The notes: generated by a model from the sequence alone, not told the origin. A DNA stretch of 64,000 bases from Myotis daubentonii (GCF_963259705.1 NC_081861.1:67065623-67129622); one strand, 5' to 3'. Positions 20,447-34,882 are shown, numbered from the stretch's first letter. Made by a program: numbers and translations.

Positions 20447-23400
20447 AAAACACAGGGATTTGGGCAGGAAAGTTTGCCAGACCTCTGAGCCAAGAGAGTT
20501 GGAGGGAGACCGCGTGGCAGACAGCCGCGTCCCTTGGGACAGGCACAGCCCCTGACTGGGGGAAAGGAGAACCGCGGGATTCCTGGCGCCGCCTGGGGAG
20601 TTGAGAGCTGGGTTCTGTGATCACAGAGGACTGAGCCTAAAGGGGGCAGCCTGAAGAGCTGACCAGACCATGCAGTCCTGGTAAGAGAAGAAGCTTACAG
20701 AAACCAAGCCTTCCCTGTTTCCGTGGCTGGCATTTGTTTGTTTGTTTTCACTGAATCCTGTTCATGGGACATTTCGGATACAGACACTCACCTGTGCTGA
20801 AGAGAGGGAGAGTGTGCAGAGGAGTGGAATCTGGGGAGAGACTGGGGAGAGAGGGGGAGCCGGGAGAGGTGGCAGCGAATTGAGTGCTGAGACACCCCTG
20901 AGCCCAGGACTGGGGCAGCCATTCTCTCCGGAGAGTGAGACTCCTCCCCCCAGCCCCCAGGCAAGGAGCACAGCCACACCCAGATTCCACCCTGTAGGAG
21001 ATCAAGGATTAAAATAACCTGATCAGTCCCTGGGAATTAACAGGGTCTGGCCTATAGAGGGATTTTCAATCCCAGCAACAACATAGCGCCCGTAACTATT
21101 ACGCAGCCAGCTCTGGGCAGTGAACTTCCACTGGACAGAGAGGCCCTATAGCCTCAGAGGCCAACCCCAGAACACTGCCACCCAGAGGCTGACCCACAAA
21201 CTGACTCTTTGCTAAACACAAAATAAGGCAGTCTGGGAAACAAATACGACCTGCTTTAAAATAAGGACTGTGGTTTACAACACAGAGGAACAGTGAATTG
21301 CAGGGAAACTCAACACTCTCCTGAATACCTGGCAGGTCTAAGGTGAGCCACACTGAAGAATAGAAGAACCGAAGGACCTTCACTACTGCAATTTTTTTTT
21401 CTTTTTTCATCTTTTAACTAAGAAACCATTTTTTTTCTTTTTTTTTTCTTCTTTTTTTTCTTCTTTTTTTTTCTTCTTTTTCCATCACCTGATTTTACCC
21501 TTTTAATTACTACCTTCTTATTTTTAACCAGTATTATTACTGCTACCATTTTACCATTTTTTAAAGTGCCACTTTATTTTCTCTTTATTTTATTTTGGGA
21601 TTAGTGTTCTCCATTCTATTTTCATCTTTATATTATTGGTTGTTTCTAGTTTGCATTCATCTCCAGGGAGCTGTTGCTGGAATTTGTTGGGATTAGTGGC
21701 GGTTCTATAGGAGTCTTCTCCTCATATAAAAAGTCTCTTCCCCTCCTCCACTTCATTCTCTCTTTTCGCTCTTTTTTTTCTTTTCTTTTCTCGCTTTTAT
21801 TTCCCCCCCTCCTTTTTCCTAATTTCATTTTTGCACTCCTTTTTTTGGTCCCTATGCTTCTTTTCTTTTTTCTCTTTTATCTTATTCTCTTCCTTCTTCC
21901 TTATCCCCTAATTCTCTTTATTCGGGTGGTCACCTTTATTTGGGGTTATTAATATCGTGAATATCTTTGTGTATAGTGCCTGGTATGTGGTGCCTTCTGT
22001 GTTGTATTTTGTGCCTTTAAATCAATGCAGCAGATCCAAGCAACAGTAACCTCCTGAGCACCACACCCTCTGCTGAGGAACAGCAGCTGTACATGAAACC
22101 TCACCCCACCAGCCAGAAGAGCCACCGCAGCTGTGAACAGCACCCACCAGAGGAGCTGCTGCCAACTGAAGAGCAGCTGCTACCGCAACCGCCCGAAGAG
22201 CAACCACAGACCAAGGAGTCACTGCCACCCAGGGAGCAACCACTGAACGACTCAACGTCTAGATATGTCAGTGAGATCAAACATGGGTAGACAAAGAAAC
22301 CCCCAAAGGAAAGAGAAGGAGGACTCTCCAGAAAAGCAGCTAAGTAATACAGAGGCATGCAACATGACACATAAAGAATTCAGAATAAGGGTCCTAGAGT
22401 GCATAAACAGGATAGAGGAAAAAATCAACAACCTCTGCAAGAAGCAAGAAGAAACAGATGAAAAAATCGATAACATATGGAAGAAGCTAGAAGAAACAGA
22501 TGAAAAAATCAACAACTTAAGTAAGACCCAAGAAGAAATGAAGAGTGATATAGCTGCAATGAAAAACTCCATTGAAAGTATCAACAGTAGACTAGGAGAA
22601 GCGGAGGACCGAATTAGTGAATTAGAAGACAAGGAAGCAAAACACACCCAAAATGTACTGCAATTGGAGAAAAAAATTAAAAGACAGGAGGAGAGCCTAA
22701 GGGAGCTTTGGGACAACATGAAATGAAACAACATATGAATAATAGGGGTACCAGAACAACAGAAAGATGAACAAGGATTAGAAAACCTATTAGAAGAAAT
22801 AATATCAGAAAACTTCCCTGAGGTGGGGAAGAAAAAAGTCACACAAGCCCAGAGAGTCCCAAACAAGGTGAACCCGAAAAGACCCACACCAAGACACATC
22901 ATAATTACCATGGCAAATGTTCAGGACAAAGAGAGAATCTTACAGGCTGCAAGAGAGAGACGGAAAGTTACATACAAGAGATCGCCCATTAGATTGTCAA
23001 ATGATGTCTCAACAGAAACACATCAGGCCAGAAAAGAATGGACAGAAATTTACAAAGTGATGCAAAGCAAAGGACTGGATCCAAGAATACTCTATCCAGC
23101 AAGGCTATCATTCAAACTTGAAGGGGAAATAAGAAGCTTCACAGACAAAAAAAAAGGCTAAGGGAGTTTATCACCACCAAGCCAGCAATGCAAGGAATGC
23201 TAAAGGGACTGGTGTAAAAAGAAGAAATAAAAAGCTCAGAAAGAAAACAGCCACACAAAAAAAGAAATGGCTACAAACAAGTACCTTTCAATAATAACTT
23301 TAAACGTAAATGGACTAAATGCTCCAACCAAAAGACATCGAGTGGCTGAATGGATAAAAAAACATGACCCATACATCTGCTGTCTACAAGAAACCCACCT

Positions 23401-24083
23401 CATTAGAAGGGACTCACATGGACTGAAAGTGAAAGGATGGAAAAATATCTTTCAGGCAAATGAAAAGGAAAAGAAAGCTGGGGTAGCAATACTTATATCG
23501 GACAAAATAGACCTCAAAGTGAAGGCCATAACAAGAGATAAGGAAGGCCACTTCATAATACTAAGGGGATCAATACAACAAGAAGATATAACCCTGGTAA
23601 ACATATATGCACCCAATGCAGGAGCACCCAAATTCATAAAAAAAACCTCCTGGAAGATATCAAAGGAGAGATCGACAACAATACAATCATAGTAGGGGAC
23701 TTTAATGCACCATTGACAGCACTGGATAAGTCCTATAGACAAACAATCAGCAAAGATACAGCAATCCTAAATGACTCACTAGATCAGATGGACTTAATTG
23801 ACATCTTCAGAACACTTCACCCCAAAGCCAGAGAATATACATTCTTCTCAGGTGCTCATGGGACATCTTCAAAAATAGACCACATATTGGGTCACAAGCA
23901 AAGTATCCCCAAATTCAAGAAGATTGAAATCATAAAAAGCATCTTCGCAGACCACGATGGCATAATACTAGAAATAAACTACAATAAAAACAACCCAAAA
24001 TACTCAAACACCTGGAAGCTGAATAGCATGCTATTAAATATTGACTGGGTTACCAATGAGATCAAAGAAGAAATTAAAAACAT
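20251..24083 (+). mobile_element. L1 LINE, 5'-complete, 3'-truncated (unit 3)
   Basis: Same structure as unit 2. It shares the gtggctggc variant at about 20728 with unit 2 only. Confidence 0.93.
22265..23217 (+). pseudogene. L1 ORF1, disabled, unit 3
   Basis: It has the same two TGA codons and the 9-A shifted C-terminal frame. Confidence 0.9.
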
Positions 24084-24111
24084 TAAGACTTGCTTGAATT
24101 TTAAGTCTTAG
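23267..24111 (+). pseudogene. L1 ORF2 endonuclease domain, frameshifted, unit 3
   Basis: Endonuclease motifs are as in unit 1, with the A8CC frame break. It is truncated before the reverse transcriptase. Confidence 0.9.
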
Positions 24112-24342
24112 ACCAGAGAGTAGCTTTTATATATTACTGTTTAAAGTAGCAGTATCCACAAAAGAGGACAAAATAATATATTGTAATGGCAGTTAAAGCA
24201 CTACTTAATAATCCCTGTCTCAAGTCCTTTTTTGTAACGAGGCAGTATATAAATAAATGAAATCAGCGGACTCTAATTCCTTTTATATATGTTTCTTTGT
24301 TTTTCCCACCACTCCTCAGTCCTCCTGTAAAGCCCCAATCCC

Positions 24343-24630
24343 ATGAAGTTCATGCCAACTGCTATGCTACCCTCTCTGCCACCCCCGTTGCCACCACTTC
24401 CTACGTTTAGACATTCCCAATTAGGAATAAATCCTTTGGCGCCTCAGTCATGGTCTTCAGGCCCACCCCAGTTACCACAATCATTCTGGGAGCCATCCCC
24501 GACCCCAGCCTTGACTTGTTCAAAACCCTTGCGAAAGTCTTCTCTTCCCCAACAACCTCCGCCAGTTACTCCCACCAGCGCCCCTCCCCGCGCACCGTCG
24601 CCATTAGAAACTGCTCCCTTAAGTCCCTGA
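24343..24630 (+). other. Unrecognised proline-rich ORF, unit 3
   Basis: Its predicted product is identical to the unit-1 copy. Confidence 0.3.
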
Positions 24631-24866
24631 TTCTACCATTCCCACACTGCCCACACCTTCTACCTTCCAATTCTCCATGAGATATCTCCTGGATGTCTCG
24701 CAGCTACTTCTCCCACCAAATGACAGAAACAGCGGAATCAGAAGTATTGCGGTGCTGTTCAGTCCTTTAATGACATTAGTTGACAACAGAACCTGGCTTC
24801 CTGAGCTAGGCGACATTTAGCTTGGGCTGCTCCAATGACTCTTGCCAGGCTCGGGGACGCAGGCTT

Positions 24867-25235
24867 TCAGCCTCTTCTAGATGCACGCTTTGGGTCGAAC
24901 AGAGTGAACGCTGCATCACGGTAGCGCGGCACTTCATGGCTGTTGGCTGCCCTCTCCGCCTCTGGCTCGGCAGTAGGCGCACTCGGCACACTTGGCGCAC
25001 TTGGAGCACTTGGCGCACGTTGGTTGTTGACCTCCATGCCCACCATCTCCACGATGTAGTCCGTCAGGGAGTCGAGCATGACCATAACCAAGTCATTTGC
25101 GCCGGAACTTTGATCTTGATTCTGTTGATTGTTTTGAAGAAGGCGATCCACGTAGGTCAAAGGAGACTGCAACTCGGCGGTTAAATCGTGGCCTGGAGTC
25201 TTGGTGGAGTTCGCAGGGCTTTGATTTTGTGACAT
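24867..25235 (-). CDS. H2AP: Short histone H2A variant H2A.P, unit 3 copy
   Basis: Intact 122 codons, with a predicted protein identical to copies 1 and 2. It has the same ATTAAA and CCAAT arrangement. Confidence 0.82.
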   Translation of the reverse strand: MSQNQSPANSTKTPGHDLTAELQSPLTYVDRLLQNNQQNQDQSSGANDLVMVMLDSLTDYIVEMVGMEVNNQRAPSAPSAPSVPSAPTAEPEAERAANSHEVPRYRDAAFTLFDPKRASRRG

Positions 25236-26658
25236 GGTTGTTGATTTCAGTCCGATCAGCCCTTCTTAACTGTACGTATAGCTGGACTAGGTCTTTGAAG
25301 ACACCACCGCTCAGCTCTGCGTCTTAGATCTCTGCACTCTAGCCCCTCATTGGTCAGGGAGCCCTTTATGACATCCTGGACTTTGGGTCGTCATAGGTGT
25401 CCATTGTGACCTCATCAGACCTCAGCCTAGAAATGTCCCCTACAGGGACCTGTAACTCTAGCGACTGGCCCCTGACTTTTGAGGGAACTGTCATTTTCTG
25501 CTTGACTTTAACATTGTAAAAATAAATGTGTTTCAATAGAAAACTTTTCCCATCTTAAGGACACAATTCCATGCCATCTGATTCTAACCTTACATTGTCT
25601 TTAAGGTCCTTTACAACCTTTGATTGGTTGTAGGCTACTGATAAACATGTAAACTGTCTTGTTTAGCAGATATTAAATTGCCCCCCTGTGATGATGTCAG
25701 GAAACCAGTTTTACATCCATTTATACATTCATTGAAATGTTCTTGATTAATATTCCCATATCTAAATTTGTTTTCTCTTTTCAACCAGTTATAACACCTT
25801 GCCATTCCCTCATTGAGAAAATAGAATCTTTTAACACATGTTCATTTTATATCTGTATGAATGTTTTGGTTTTTTACACCTTTTGAAAAATATATTTTAA
25901 TCATTTTGGAAGTCACAATGAGTTGCTCAGTAGATTCATCTGTCAGAATCAGGTAGATGTTGTTGAGCCTCATTTTTAAGAATCATTTGAAGCCCAGATG
26001 TGCTTTTTCTTGGCTGTCCTAGGTGAAGCCAAAGCACCAAGAGATGTTTATTTTTGTTTTTTTTTTTTTTTTTTATCATTTTCATTTTCCTCTCTACTAA
26101 TATTGTGTTTCTGCTTTGTTTTTGGTTCATTTATTTATAGCTGATCACAGTCATAAATATGTCTATTCCAAAAGAGAGAATGTAGAAGGAAGAAAGGAGT
26201 CTCTGACCCAAGCAACTTCAATATTGAAGCACACAAACCTGCATAGCTTCAAGGCCTGGAAATGATCATTGTTGAGGTGAGGCTCTTCCTTCTGATCCCA
26301 TGAATTCACCTGGCTCCACAGCTCTGCCCTCTATGTTCTGCACTCAGAATCATCTTTCCTTTTGAATTGAGCACATGTTTGCAGTTGAGTAGTTTATCAG
26401 CCCATTTTCTGCTTGTCAACACCTGGAAGTACCACAACCTTCTATCATTTCATCCTCGGTCTATTCTTTCAGTTAAAAATGACATTGTTTCTGTTGATTT
26501 AACATATGCAAAAATCCTGTAGTCTCCCATGTATGTCGTGGGGATTCATGTCCTTAGACAAGAAGCTCCTTCCCACATCCCTCTTGGAAAATCTCATCTC
26601 TATTTGTTGCTTCTGCTAAGATAGCTGGGAACATCCATGATTCATATCCTATATTGCT

Positions 26659-26964
26659 TCAAAGAGCCCTCTGAATACTCTGACCTTTTGATTCCTCAGC
26701 TGTACTAGCACATGGATGACTAGCTACATCCTTGATTTTATCTCCATGGGACACTTTCCTGACAGTGAATCCTCTCATTTTAATGTCTTTCACAATCTGG
26801 ATAGGCTGAGAATTTCTTGTATCTTCATGTACTGGTTCTTTTTTGCTTACCAGTTCTTCCCTCGATTTATGTATTTTCTTTAAAATAGCAAGAAAAAGCA
26901 ATGTCATGCCTTCAACACTTTCCTTGGGAACCTGCTCAGCTACATGTGCATTGTTACAATTCAC
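26659..26964 (-). pseudogene. Decayed unrecognised reading frame, unit 3
   Basis: Same as the unit-1 stretch. The T tract upstream of H2AP, at about 26057, is a pure T run here after gttt. Confidence 0.35.
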
Positions 26965-27102
26965 CTGTGATTTCTGCCCCTAGATAACAAGAATTTCCTC
27001 TCCTCCAGATTCCAATATTTTCCCTCTAAATCTTCACCAACAACATCTGATATTCATATGTTTATCAATAGTCTGTTTTTGATGATTAGGTATTCTCTAA
27101 GA

Positions 27103-27413
27103 CAGTGGTTCTCAACCTTCCTAATGCAGCGACCCTTTAATACAGTTCCTCATGTTGTGATGACCCCCAACCATAAAATTATTTTCGTTGCTACTTCACA
27201 ACTGTAATTTTGCTACTGTTATGAATCACAATGTAAATATCTGATATGCAGGATGTATTTTCATTGTTACAAATTGAACATAATTAAAGCATAGTGATTA
27301 ATCACAAAAACAATATGTAATTTTATATGTGTTTTCCGATGGTCTAAGGTGACCCCTGTGAAAGGGTCGTTCGACCCCCAAAGGGTTTGCGACCCATAGG
27401 TTGAGAACCGCTG
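27103..27413. mobile_element. SPIN hAT element, unit 3
   Basis: 311 bp, with inverted repeats and the 8-bp target duplication intact. Confidence 0.9.
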
Positions 27414-27482
27414 CTCTAAGACAATAAAGGCCTTTTCAGCTGTGCTCCTCACTTCCTTTTTTAAATTAATCTTTATTAGAGA

Positions 27483-27653
27483 GACAGAAGATGGCGGCGA
27501 TATAGGCAGACGCGTCCCAGGTCGTGTCCCGGAGCAAATGGAGTGAGCAGCTGAAACTAGTAACACCCACACCGAATTGGCGAAATTGCTCAGCTGGTGA
27601 GACCATTTGCAGCCGGGAAGAGCAGAACTCCCCTGGAAAGGTAAAAAAAAAAA

Positions 27654-27684
<31 letters not shown>

Positions 27685-30600
27685 CAAAAAAAAACACAGG
27701 GATTTGGGCAGGAAAGTTTGCCAGACCTCTGAGCCAAGAGAGTTGGAGGGAGACCGCGTGGCAGACAGCCGCGTCCCTTGGGACAGGCACAGCCCCTGAC
27801 TGGGGGAAAGGAGAACCGCGGGATTCCTGGCGCCGCCTGGGGAGTTGAGAGCTGGGTTCTGTGATCACAGAGGACTGAGCCTAAAGGGGGCAGCCTGAAG
27901 AGCTGACCAGACCATGCAGTCCTGGTAAGAGAAGAAGCTTACAGAAACCAAGCCTTCCCTGTTTCCGTGGCCGGCATTTGTTTGTTTGTTTTCACTGAAT
28001 CCTGTTCATGGGACATTTCGGATACAGACACTCACCTGTGCTGAAGAGAGGGAGAGTGTGCAGAGGAGTGGAATCTGGGGAGAGACTGGGGAGAGAGGGG
28101 GAGCCGGGAGAGGTGGCAGCGAATTGAGTGCTGAGACACCCCTGAGCCCAGGACTGGGGCAGCCATTCTCTCCGGAGAGTGAGACTCCTCCCCCCAGCCC
28201 CCAGGCAAGGAGCACAGCCACACCCAGATTCCACCCTGTAGGAGATCAAGGATTAAAATAACCTGATCAGTCCCTGGGAATTAACAGGGTCTGGCCTATA
28301 GAGGGATTTTCAATCCCAGCAACAACATAGCGCCCGTAACTATTACGCAGCCAGCTCTGGGCAGTGAACTTCCACTGGACAGAGAGGCCCTATAGCCTCA
28401 GAGGCCAACCCCAGAACACTGCCACCCAGAGGCTGACCCACAAACTGACTCTTTGCTAAACACAAAATAAGGCAGTCTGGGAAACAAATACGACCTGCTT
28501 TAAAATAAGGACTGTGGTTTACAACACAGAGGAACAGTGAATTGCAGGGAAACTCAACACTCTCCTGAATACCTGGCAGGTCTAAGGTGAGCCACACTGA
28601 AGAATAGAAGAACCGAAGGACCTTCACTACTGCAATTTTTTTTTCTTTTTTCATCTTTTAACTAAGAAACCATTTTTTTTCTTTTTTTTTTCTTCTTTTT
28701 TTTCTTCTTTTTTTTTCTTCTTTTTCCATCACCTGATTTTACCCTTTTAATTACTACCTTCTTATTTTTAACCAGTATTATTACTGCTACCATTTTACCA
28801 TTTTTTAAAGTGCCACTTTATTTTCTCTTTATTTTATTTTGGGATTAGTGTTCTCCATTCTATTTTCATCTTTATATTATTGGTTGTTTCTAGTTTGCAT
28901 TCATCTCCAGGGAGCTGTTGCTGGAATTTGTTGGGATTAGTGGCGGTTCTATAGGAGTCTTCTCCTCATATAAAAAGTCTCTTCCCCTCCTCCACTTCAT
29001 TCTCTCTTTTCGCTCTTTTTTTTCTTTTCTTTTCTCGCTTTTATTTCCCCCCCTCCTTTTTCCTAATTTCATTTTTGCACTCCTTTTTTTGGTCCCTATG
29101 CTTCTTTTCTTTTTTCTCTTTTATCTTATTCTCTTCCTTCTTCCTTATCCCCTAATTCTCTTTATTCGGGTGGTCACCTTTATTTGGGGTTATTAATATC
29201 GTGAATATCTTTGTGTATAGTGCCTGGTATGTGGTGCCTTCTGTGTTGTATTTTGTGCCTTTAAATCAATGCAGCAGATCCAAGCAACAGTAACCTCCTG
29301 AGCACCACACCCTCTGCTGAGGAACAGCAGCTGTACATGAAACCTCACCCCACCAGCCAGAAGAGCCACCGCAGCTGTGAACAGCACCCACCAGAGGAGC
29401 TGCTGCCAACTGAAGAGCAGCTGCTACCGCAACCGCCCGAAGAGCAACCACAGACCAAGGAGTCACTGCCACCCAGGGAGCAACCACTGAACGACTCAAC
29501 GTCTAGATATGTCAGTGAGATCAAACATGGGTAGACAAAGAAACCCCCAAAGGAAAGAGAAGGAGGACTCTCCAGAAAAGCAGCTAAGTAATACAGAGGC
29601 ATGCAACATGACACATAAAGAATTCAGAATAAGGGTCCTAGAGTGCATAAACAGGATAGAGGAAAAAATCAACAACCTCTGCAAGAAGCAAGAAGAAACA
29701 GATGAAAAAATCGATAACATATGGAAGAAGCTAGAAGAAACAGATGAAAAAATCAACAACTTAAGTAAGACCCAAGAAGAAATGAAGAGTGATATAGCTG
29801 CAATGAAAAACTCCATTGAAAGTATCAACAGTAGACTAGGAGAAGCGGAGGACCGAATTAGTGAATTAGAAGACAAGGAAGCAAAACACACCCAAAATGT
29901 ACTGCAATTGGAGAAAAAAATTAAAAGACAGGAGGAGAGCCTAAGGGAGCTTTGGGACAACATGAAATGAAACAACATATGAATAATAGGGGTACCAGAA
30001 CAACAGAAAGATGAACAAGGATTAGAAAACCTATTAGAAGAAATAATATCAGAAAACTTCCCTGAGGTGGGGAAGAAAAAAGTCACACAAGCCCAGAGAG
30101 TCCCAAACAAGGTGAACCCGAAAAGACCCACACCAAGACACATCATAATTACCATGGCAAATGTTCAGGACAAAGAGAGAATCTTACAGGCTGCAAGAGA
30201 GAGACGGAAAGTTACATACAAGAGATCGCCCATTAGATTGTCAAATGATGTCTCAACAGAAACACATCAGGCCAGAAAAGAATGGACAGAAATTTACAAA
30301 GTGATGCAAAGCAAAGGACTGGATCCAAGAATACTCTATCCAGCAAGGCTATCATTCAAACTTGAAGGGGAAATAAGAAGCTTCACAGACAAAAAAAAAG
30401 GCTAAGGGAGTTTATCACCACCAAGCCAGCAATGCAAGGAATGCTAAAGGGACTGGTGTAAAAAGAAGAAATAAAAAGCTCAGAAAGAAAACAGCCACAC
30501 AAAAAAAGAAATGGCTACAAACAAGTACCTTTCAATAATAACTTTAAACGTAAATGGACTAAATGCTCCAACCAAAAGACATCGAGTGGCTGAATGGATA

Positions 30601-31327
30601 AAAAAACATGACCCATACATCTGCTGTCTACAAGAAACCCACCTCATTAGAAGGGACTCACATGGACTGAAAGTGAAAGGATGGAAAAATATCTTTCAGG
30701 CAAATGAAAAGGAAAAGAAAGCTGGGGTAGCAATACTTATATCGGACAAAATAGACCTCAAAGTGAAGGCCATAACAAGAGATAAGGAAGGCCACTTCAT
30801 AATACTAAGGGGATCAATACAACAAGAAGATATAACCCTGGTAAACATATATGCACCCAATGCAGGAGCACCCAAATTCATAAAAAAAACCTCCTGGAAG
30901 ATATCAAAGGAGAGATCGACAACAATACAATCATAGTAGGGGACTTTAATGCACCATTGACAGCACTGGATAAGTCCTATAGACAAACAATCAGCAAAGA
31001 TACAGCAATCCTAAATGACTCACTAGATCAGATGGACTTAATTGACATCTTCAGAACACTTCACCCCAAAGCCAGAGAATATACATTCTTCTCAGGTGCT
31101 CATGGGACATCTTCAAAAATAGACCACATATTGGGTCACAAGCAAAGTATCCCCAAATTCAAGAAGATTGAAATCATAAAAAGCATCTTCGCAGACCACG
31201 ATGGCATAATACTAGAAATAAACTACAATAAAAACAACCCAAAATACTCAAACACCTGGAAGCTGAATAGCATGCTATTAAATATTGACTGGGTTACCAA
31301 TGAGATCAAAGAAGAAATTAAAAACAT
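27483..31327 (+). mobile_element. L1 LINE, 5'-complete, 3'-truncated (unit 4)
   Basis: Same structure. It reads gtggccggc at about 27967, like units 1 and 5-8. The A/CAAAA tract at about 27642-27695 is longer than in units 2 and 3. Confidence 0.93.
29509..30461 (+). pseudogene. L1 ORF1, disabled, unit 4
   Basis: It has the same two TGA codons and the 9-A shifted C-terminal frame. Confidence 0.9.
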
Positions 31328-31355
31328 TAAGACTTGCTTGAATTTTAAGTCTTAG
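30511..31355 (+). pseudogene. L1 ORF2 endonuclease domain, frameshifted, unit 4
   Basis: Endonuclease motifs are present. This is the last unit in order to carry the A8CC frame break. Confidence 0.9.
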
Positions 31356-31586
31356 ACCAGAGAGTAGCTTTTATATATTACTGTTTAAAGTAGCAGTATC
31401 CACAAAAGAGGACAAAATAATATATTGTAATGGCAGTTAAAGCACTACTTAATAATCCCTGTCTCAAGTCCTTTTTTGTAACGAGGCAGTATATAAATAA
31501 ATGAAATCAGCGGACTCTAATTCCTTTTATATATGTTTCTTTGTTTTTCCCACCACTCCTCAGTCCTCCTGTAAAGCCCCAATCCC

Positions 31587-31874
31587 ATGAAGTTCATGCC
31601 AACTGCTATGCTACCCTCTCTGCCACCCCCGTTGCCACCACTTCCTACGTTTAGACATTCCCAATTAGGAATAAATCCTTTGGCGCCTCAGTCATGGTCT
31701 TCAGGCCCACCCCAGTTACCACAATCATTCTGGGAGCCATCCCCGACCCCAGCCTTGACTTGTTCAAAACCCTTGCGAAAGTCTTCTCTTCCCCAACAAC
31801 CTCCGCCAGTTACTCCCACCAGCGCCCCTCCCCGCGCACCGTCGCCATTAGAAACTGCTCCCTTAAGTCCCTGA
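31587..31874 (+). other. Unrecognised proline-rich ORF, unit 4
   Basis: Its predicted product is identical to the unit-1 copy. Confidence 0.3.
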
Positions 31875-32110
31875 TTCTACCATTCCCACACTGCCCACAC
31901 CTTCTACCTTCCAATTCTCCATGAGATATCTCCTGGATGTCTCGCAGCTACTTCTCCCACCAAATGACAGAAACAGCGGAATCAGAAGTATTGCGGTGCT
32001 GTTCAGTCCTTTAATGACATTAGTTGACAACAGAACCTGGCTTCCTGAGCTAGGCGACATTTAGCTTGGGCTGCTCCAATGACTCTTGCCAGGCTCGGGG
32101 ACGCAGGCTT

Positions 32111-32479
32111 TCAGCCTCTTCTAGATGCACGCTTTGGGTCGAACAGAGTGAACGCTGCATCACGGTAGCGCGGCACTTCATGGCTGTTGGCTGCCCTCTC
32201 CGCCTCTGGCTCGGCAGTAGGCGCACTCGGCACACTTGGCGCACTTGGAGCACTTGGCGCACGTTGGTTGTTGACCTCCATGCCCACCATCTCCACGATG
32301 TAGTCCGTCAGGGAGTCGAGCATGACCATAACCAAGTCATTTGCGCCGGAACTTTGATCTTGATTCTGTTGATTGTTTTGAAGAAGGCGATCCACGTAGG
32401 TCAAAGGAGACTGCAACTCGGCGGTTAAATCGTGGCCTGGAGTCTTGGTGGAGTTCGCAGGGCTTTGATTTTGTGACAT
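32111..32479 (-). CDS. H2AP: Short histone H2A variant H2A.P, unit 4 copy
   Basis: Intact 122 codons, with a predicted protein identical to copies 1-3. Confidence 0.82.
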   Translation of the reverse strand: MSQNQSPANSTKTPGHDLTAELQSPLTYVDRLLQNNQQNQDQSSGANDLVMVMLDSLTDYIVEMVGMEVNNQRAPSAPSAPSVPSAPTAEPEAERAANSHEVPRYRDAAFTLFDPKRASRRG

Positions 32480-33901
32480 GGTTGTTGATTTCAGTCCGAT
32501 CAGCCCTTCTTAACTGTACGTATAGCTGGACTAGGTCTTTGAAGACACCACCGCTCAGCTCTGCGTCTTAGATCTCTGCACTCTAGCCCCTCATTGGTCA
32601 GGGAGCCCTTTATGACATCCTGGACTTTGGGTCGTCATAGGTGTCCATTGTGACCTCATCAGACCTCAGCCTAGAAATGTCCCCTACAGGGACCTGTAAC
32701 TCTAGCGACTGGCCCCTGACTTTTGAGGGAACTGTCATTTTCTGCTTGACTTTAACATTGTAAAAATAAATGTGTTTCAATAGAAAACTTTTCCCATCTT
32801 AAGGACACAATTCCATGCCATCTGATTCTAACCTTACATTGTCTTTAAGGTCCTTTACAACCTTTGATTGGTTGTAGGCTACTGATAAACATGTAAACTG
32901 TCTTGTTTAGCAGATATTAAATTGCCCCCCTGTGATGATGTCAGGAAACCAGTTTTACATCCATTTATACATTCATTGAAATGTTCTTGATTAATATTCC
33001 CATATCTAAATTTGTTTTCTCTTTTCAACCAGTTATAACACCTTGCCATTCCCTCATTGAGAAAATAGAATCTTTTAACACATGTTCATTTTATATCTGT
33101 ATGAATGTTTTGGTTTTTTACACCTTTTGAAAAATATATTTTAATCATTTTGGAAGTCACAATGAGTTGCTCAGTAGATTCATCTGTCAGAATCAGGTAG
33201 ATGTTGTTGAGCCTCATTTTTAAGAATCATTTGAAGCCCAGATGTGCTTTTTCTTGGCTGTCCTAGGTGAAGCCAAAGCACCAAGAGATGTTTATTTTTG
33301 TTTTGTTTTTTTTTTTTATCATTTTCATTTTCCTCTCTACTAATATTGTGTTTCTGCTTTGTTTTTGGTTCATTTATTTATAGCTGATCACAGTCATAAA
33401 TATGTCTATTCCAAAAGAGAGAATGTAGAAGGAAGAAAGGAGTCTCTGACCCAAGCAACTTCAATATTGAAGCACACAAACCTGCATAGCTTCAAGGCCT
33501 GGAAATGATCATTGTTGAGGTGAGGCTCTTCCTTCTGATCCCATGAATTCACCTGGCTCCACAGCTCTGCCCTCTATGTTCTGCACTCAGAATCATCTTT
33601 CCTTTTGAATTGAGCACATGTTTGCAGTTGAGTAGTTTATCAGCCCATTTTCTGCTTGTCAACACCTGGAAGTACCACAACCTTCTATCATTTCATCCTC
33701 GGTCTATTCTTTCAGTTAAAAATGACATTGTTTCTGTTGATTTAACATATGCAAAAATCCTGTAGTCTCCCATGTATGTCGTGGGGATTCATGTCCTTAG
33801 ACAAGAAGCTCCTTCCCACATCCCTCTTGGAAAATCTCATCTCTATTTGTTGCTTCTGCTAAGATAGCTGGGAACATCCATGATTCATATCCTATATTGC
33901 T

Positions 33902-34207
33902 TCAAAGAGCCCTCTGAATACTCTGACCTTTTGATTCCTCAGCTGTACTAGCACATGGATGACTAGCTACATCCTTGATTTTATCTCCATGGGACACTTT
34001 CCTGACAGTGAATCCTCTCATTTTAATGTCTTTCACAATCTGGATAGGCTGAGAATTTCTTGTATCTTCATGTACTGGTTCTTTTTTGCTTACCAGTTCT
34101 TCCCTCGATTTATGTATTTTCTTTAAAATAGCAAGAAAAAGCAATGTCATGCCTTCAACACTTTCCTTGGGAACCTGCTCAGCTACATGTGCATTGTTAC
34201 AATTCAC
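33902..34207 (-). pseudogene. Decayed unrecognised reading frame, unit 4
   Basis: Same as the unit-1 stretch. Confidence 0.35.
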
Positions 34208-34345
34208 CTGTGATTTCTGCCCCTAGATAACAAGAATTTCCTCTCCTCCAGATTCCAATATTTTCCCTCTAAATCTTCACCAACAACATCTGATATTCAT
34301 ATGTTTATCAATAGTCTGTTTTTGATGATTAGGTATTCTCTAAGA

Positions 34346-34656
34346 CAGTGGTTCTCAACCTTCCTAATGCAGCGACCCTTTAATACAGTTCCTCATGTTG
34401 TGATGACCCCCAACCATAAAATTATTTTCGTTGCTACTTCACAACTGTAATTTTGCTACTGTTATGAATCACAATGTAAATATCTGATATGCAGGATGTA
34501 TTTTCATTGTTACAAATTGAACATAATTAAAGCATAGTGATTAATCACAAAAACAATATGTAATTTTATATGTGTTTTCCGATGGTCTAAGGTGACCCCT
34601 GTGAAAGGGTCGTTCGACCCCCAAAGGGTTTGCGACCCATAGGTTGAGAACCGCTG
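34346..34656. mobile_element. SPIN hAT element, unit 4
   Basis: 311 bp, with inverted repeats and CTCTAAGA duplications intact. Confidence 0.9.
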
Positions 34657-34725
34657 CTCTAAGACAATAAAGGCCTTTTCAGCTGTGCTCCTCACTTCCT
34701 TTTTTAAATTAATCTTTATTAGAGA

Positions 34726-34882
34726 GACAGAAGATGGCGGCGATATAGGCAGACGCGTCCCAGGTCGTGTCCCGGAGCAAATGGAGTGAGCAGCTGAAAC
34801 TAGTAACACCCACACCGAATTGGCGAAATTGCTCAGCTGGTGAGACCATTTGCAGCCGGGAAGAGCAGAACTCCACTGGAAA